The notes below the pieces were generated by a model, which was not told where the DNA came from, searched no databases, and saw only the letters and a list, made by a program, of their open reading frames with translations. Positions 59,647 through 64,000 of a stretch of DNA of 64,000 bases are shown here, piece after piece. Source of the stretch: Welwitschia mirabilis (Eukaryota; Gnetophyta; Gnetopsida; Welwitschiales); assembly GCA_051453625.1 (NCBI GenBank), contig JBOZIK010000001.1:213359822-213423821 (forward strand). Reading direction: 5' to 3'. Both the position numbers and the translations under genes were made by a program. How positions within the stretch are numbered: the stretch's first letter is position 1; each line of letters opens with the position of its first letter.

Positions 59647-60499
59647 TATTATTATTTTAAAATAGAATAATTTGCTCAATAGATTAAGGTAAACATTAAG
59701 AATTTGTGTGTATAATATTCAAAAAATCATTATCACAAACTTTTAGCTTTAACATTTCATATTGATATTTCACTATTGTGACTTTAATGGAATATAACTA
59801 TTCAATTGGATTATTATCTTAATTAAGAAAATCTTGTCCACATAAAGATGCTTAAAAATATGAAACATAATATGAAGATAAATTTTACCTTTTTGAACCA
59901 AATATTTCAAAATTAAAGACTTTAAATAACACTAAATTTAATAAGATAACTTAGAAAAGAAGAAAAACATTTTCTAGAAAAATATAAGTAAACTTATATT
60001 TTACCTAACTTGCAATAACTATGTGATCACTCAACTAGTATTATTAAATATTAAGAACTCCTAGATGGATGGTAATGATTAATGGTTTATGAACTTGATG
60101 AGTTAATCAAAAAATGGAGTGGATGTTTGGAATGATTCAAATGGGCAATGGTGGTTATGGTTATTAATAAAAAACATCCTTAGATTTTAATGAATTGGTT
60201 ATGATTTGGGAAGTGTTACTATAAGGGAGGTTTTCAAAGGGATGAGAGGTATAAGGTTAAAAAATATTAGAATTATGATGTTCAAAATCTTGATGATTTA
60301 AAAAGGAAGTAGGATGGATGTCATTTTCATGAATTAACTTTGCAAGAACATGTAAGAACTTTGAAGGATTATGAGGGGTGAAATTAAAAGAGTCTATTTT
60401 TTTAAAGTCAGTAGTAATTCATCCTATTGTATCTCTCTACTTTCTAATAAATTTTTAAAAGTATAGTTAAAATCATTGAAATTATGATGAGAAGAATGG

Positions 60500-61090
60500 A
60501 TGTTTGATTTAATAAGAGAAGGATCAATATCATGAATTCAATTAAAAAAAAGAATTATTATTATTATTCTCTAAAAGTTTCATAATCTTAAAAATATTTA
60601 AGTTTATTGTCAAGTTATTAAAAGAAATTTTCATGCCATCATTTCTATAAATAATAAGGGAATTTGATGTTACTAAAAAAGATCTATCTAAAATGACTAA
60701 CACTAATTTATACTTAGTTGCATTCATTTCTAATACAATGAAATCAATAAAGAAGTAGCAATTTTTAATTTGCACAATTATGTCTTTAGAAATTTCTAAT
60801 AATGATTCCAATTAATTATCTACTAACTACAATTAGATTTTAATCTTTTTAAAATTATTAAAGTCAAGTTCCTTGTAAACTGAATGGGGTAAAAGATTTT
60901 TTTTTTCTTAAATCTAATAAAAGACTTTTCTTAAGATGTTTATTTCCAATTATAAGAACAATTTAAGACACCAAAGATCTTTCTATTTTAGAGGTTTTTC
61001 ATCTTAAACAATTGTACTCATTTGCTACGCTAAAAAGGCCTTTTTCTTAACATGCATTTTTCTCTTAATCATACATACATCTTTTGGTAA
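60500..61090 (-). pseudogene. Unit C3 aspartic protease remnant
   Basis: The ORF 60542-60811 reads YFFIDFIVLEMNATKYK, VILDRSFLVTSNSLIIYRN and MKISFNNLTINLNIFKI. This matches the gypsy protease end (PVDFIVLD, ILGRPFLATSNALINCR, MKLSFGNMTVELNIF), typical of the Athila/Tat branch. Upstream, RKRPF and the words around 60880-60950 correspond to the catalytic part, but the Asp-x-Gly triad is gone, replaced by a Lys-rich stretch. Confidence 0.75.
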
Positions 61091-61929
61091 TTTTACACAA
61101 GAGGGAATTTGTATAATTATGTCTAATGATGACATGTTGATTTTGATATTTTTGAGAGCCTTTAAAGTTTTTAATTGTTTTCTTAATGTGTCTTTTCTAA
61201 GTTATTAAGGAAAGGATAGAGGTTCTTGATAAGTAGGTAAATATTCTTCTAATGTTTCATCCTTCTCATTATTTACTATGGGGTCTGGATATTCTCCATT
61301 ATGTTTTTTAATTCTTTATTTAAATATTTCTAAATTCTAAGATGAATGACTTAATTTATTTGATATGGTTAAGCTCTAATCCTTTTATGGATTTAACTCC
61401 TTTAGGGTTTGGTTATGAGATTATGAGGAGTTTTCCTTATTTGCTCTAATTTATAGAAGAGAGAATTTGTTAAAGCATTTGAATTTGGATATGGATAGTT
61501 TATCCAAGGTTTTTTAGATTAAGAGTTCTTTGATGGTCATGGTTGATTTGGATTTGATCATGGCTAATCTTAGCTTCAATGTCCATGAATTTTCTCAATG
61601 ATTACTCTAATAGAATGGATGATGAGGGCTATTAGTGAGCTGATGAGGGAAATGGTATTTTTGATTAAATCATTTGATTTTAATCATGAAAAATATCTTA
61701 TCTCCTAGAAACGTTGGGATGAATCCTCTATGTGGGCCATAAGTATTCGAATATGGGTCATTCTTACTATTCTATCACTAGTATCTTATGATGTTAACTT
61801 ATTCATTTACAATGTTTTTAAATATGGGTATAGAAGGATAATCAAATGTTTTATAGTAGTTTAATTCAAAGATAAGACACTCAAGTATGTATGTTAATGG
61901 TTTGGATGGGGAGGATATGAATTCTACTC

Positions 61930-62260
61930 TTCTTAATAATTTATGTATTTGGTTATTAATATCAAAATGTTTTGAAACTTAAAAAACATTAGTAGATCTA
62001 ATTAATGAATGAAATCTACGTTGCTTAATTTATTTCTCCCCATTCTTAAAGCTTTTAACTATTATTTCAAGGTAATCCCATACTTCATCTAGTAGTAATT
62101 TAAGAAAAGTACTCTATTCATCATTTTGATTTATTATCTATTATTGATAGATAGCCATCATAAAAGAAACTAATATCTCTACTTTGCTCAAATCCATGTT
62201 GTGGACATTTTTGAAGAAAATCTCTTAACCTTTTTAAGGCTAAGGAGAAGATTCAATGAT
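61930..62260 (-). pseudogene. Unit C3 gag remnant
   Basis: The minus strand reads VHNMDLSKVEILVSFMMAIY and, after stops, LLLDEVWDYLEIIVKSF. This follows the retrotransposon gag core pattern (CPHHGxxxWxLVxxFYxGL, then DEAWxLxExLxxxS). The His-Asn pair and spacing are kept, and the frame is broken between the two. Confidence 0.65.
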
Positions 62261-62399
62261 TTTTTTAATTAGTAATTCATGTTGTAAAGCTTTCAGATTT
62301 ATGAAGTATTAAAGGAATTTTATAGAGAATAAAAATAGCATAAAACTAAAATAAACCTTATAGAAAACGAATTTTAAATGTTGTTAATTTTAGAAATAT

Positions 62400-64000
62400 T
62401 ATCAGATTTTGTAAAAATGGAATAAAAATTAAAATAATTTACAGAAACTTTTTAGAAAGAAAAGTAGAAAACATATAATGTTAGAGTTCTAATGTGGTTT
62501 TGATTATGACTTATAGGAAAATTATTAGATTTTCAATACAAAATATCAAATATGAATGTGATTTTCAATGTTAGAATAAGAACTAAACAAAACTTAATAT
62601 TAGATGAATTTATATTTTACTAGAAAAGGATCGATACCCATCATTGCAAAGAAGGGAAATAAAATAAATACTCAAAAAAAAAGAAAAGAAAAGAATTAGT
62701 TTAGGTTTCATTAGAATAGAAGTAGCACTAGCCACTAGAAAAATAAAAACTAGATTAAAAAATCCCAAGAAGAAAAGTGATGTAATTTTTAAAACCTACC
62801 ATGTTAATATCCTAGAAATATCATAAAAAATCTATTTTCTATGATCTATTATTATTAATTGTGATAAAATACAAATGTCAAATAAATTAGATAAGAAACC
62901 AGTACAAGTTTTTCATAGGGATAATTATTAGTAAACTTAACAAAGGTAACATAATAATTTCTAACTGGTAATGAAATCAAAACAAAATGTAAAATTAAGT
63001 TTTAAGAATTTTTATGAACTTTATTTAGTAATGTAGAAACATGAACATGCTCTAGTGGTCTAGCTTGACTTATCCAATATTGCAACTTCACTCTAATTAT
63101 TTCTTGAAATTTCTAAAGCTTAAGCTTTAAATCATTAATTTATGATGGATCAATTGTGATGACATAATTTCATTTATCACATGAGTATTAGTAAATTCAA
63201 TAGTTACTTGGTCCTTTATAGCCCTTCATGAACATGAAAAGTAAGAGCAACTATACTTAAGATCTATAACATCATAATGACTATAACCAAAAATTTATCT
63301 TTAGAGAATTCACTTAGTTTGAAATATCCTGATTATGTAGTCTCACTGAAGGATTGAAAGTATTATGTTAACATATGCTAAAAAGTAAAGAATAAATAAA
63401 TAATTTAATAGTAACTTAAGATATAGTCTCACCTAAGGATTAAATGTATCATGTTAACATGAACTATAAATCAAAGAATGAATAACTTATTCTTGTATTA
63501 AATAAAGAAGTACATTACATCAAAAGATAAAGATGAAGCTTAAACAAACTCATCAAACTAGCCTCAAAACAAGTCCACTCACAAGGAAGATGCTTAGAAA
63601 GCCATGTAAACATAATGTTTCAAGTATTCCCACTACATTCACCCAATAAACAATTATTTATAATGTACACTCAAAGCCCTTTAAAGAGGAAAGTATTGAG
63701 AATATATATTATATTGTGATTAATGGTAATTACATAAAGGGATTACACTTTTAGACAGTTAGATTAGGTGGAGGTTACAAATTTTGACATATAGCATTAA
63801 TGGATAACTACCTGTATTCTTGTGGAGAAAAGGTAATGACATAGCCTTTGGATGATGGTGCTATTACCACCAAACTATATGTCATGTATTCTCCACATCA
63901 TTATGCTTGTTATTACCACATGTCACTATGACATGTCATCTTATGCCTTCATTATGTATCATTGAGATTGATGATCTGATTCTAATTTAACATTTAACTG
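62400..64000. repeat. Unit segment, copy C3, upstream of gag
   Basis: It aligns with 56700-57765 and 17040-18340. On the minus strand this would be the leader region of the gag-protease unit. The words tagcttgacttatccaatat and tttagagaattcacttag mark the three copies. I found no LTR border, so the start of the element may lie beyond the window. Confidence 0.55.

Larger units (their letters stand above)
59647..64000 (-). mobile_element. Unit copy C3: tandem paralogue with gag-protease remnants
   Basis: It aligns with 53340-57765 and, further right, with 17340-18340 (63040-64000). It contains protease (60.5-61.1 kb) and gag (61.9-62.3 kb) remnants on the minus strand. It runs off the window. 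Confidence 0.65.

Overview
This is an AT-rich plant (angiosperm-like) nuclear window made almost entirely of decayed, nested LTR retrotransposons. I find no intact host gene, no tRNA or rRNA gene and no CRISPR array. The plant assignment rests on three things: Athila/Tat-type Ty3-gypsy elements with tRNA-Asp primer sites, Ty1-copia remnants, and in-frame stop codons that look like deamination of CHG-methylated cytosines. I cannot name the species.

Layout. At 1-4.4 kb there are pieces of one LTR family (F3), a plant HSP70/BiP fragment (minus strand) and a truncated LTR. At 5.9-15 kb there is a 1.1 kb direct repeat pair (6454-7553 and 12821-13913) around a minus-strand Ty1-copia reverse transcriptase/RNase H remnant (8.4-9.4 kb). 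At 17-22.6 kb lies one copy of a larger repeat unit that ends in an uninterrupted HSP70/BiP fragment.

From 23.2 to 57.9 kb the structure is a nest. A second copy of the HSP70-bearing unit is split by element 2 (24466-30497, minus strand, gag-protease only). About 450 bp further on it is split again by element 3 (30958-53329, minus strand). Element 3 is itself interrupted by element 1 (35952-49638, plus strand, 13.7 kb). Element 1 keeps recognisable 5' LTR, primer site, gag, protease, reverse transcriptase, RNase H, integrase, a further ORF and 3' LTR, in that order. Decayed 5-bp target-site duplications can be read for all three insertions. From 53.3 kb the interrupted unit resumes (minus-strand protease and gag) and is followed by a tandem paralogue (59.6-64 kb) that carries an LTR at the same insertion site as element 3.

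The elements are dead: frames are full of stops, element 1 protease has lost its catalytic Asp, and its integrase has Lys in place of the catalytic Glu. The most interesting features are the repeated, internally deleted BiP/HSP70 fragment placed next to a minus-strand gag-protease region, the reconstructable nesting history, the CHG-type decay, and an LTR block conserved in nine LTR copies of three families. Two 100-N gaps flanked by abutting duplicates, and a 620-N gap with no counterpart in its paralogue, look like assembly problems. All coordinates of repeats come from alignment by eye and may be off by some bases.
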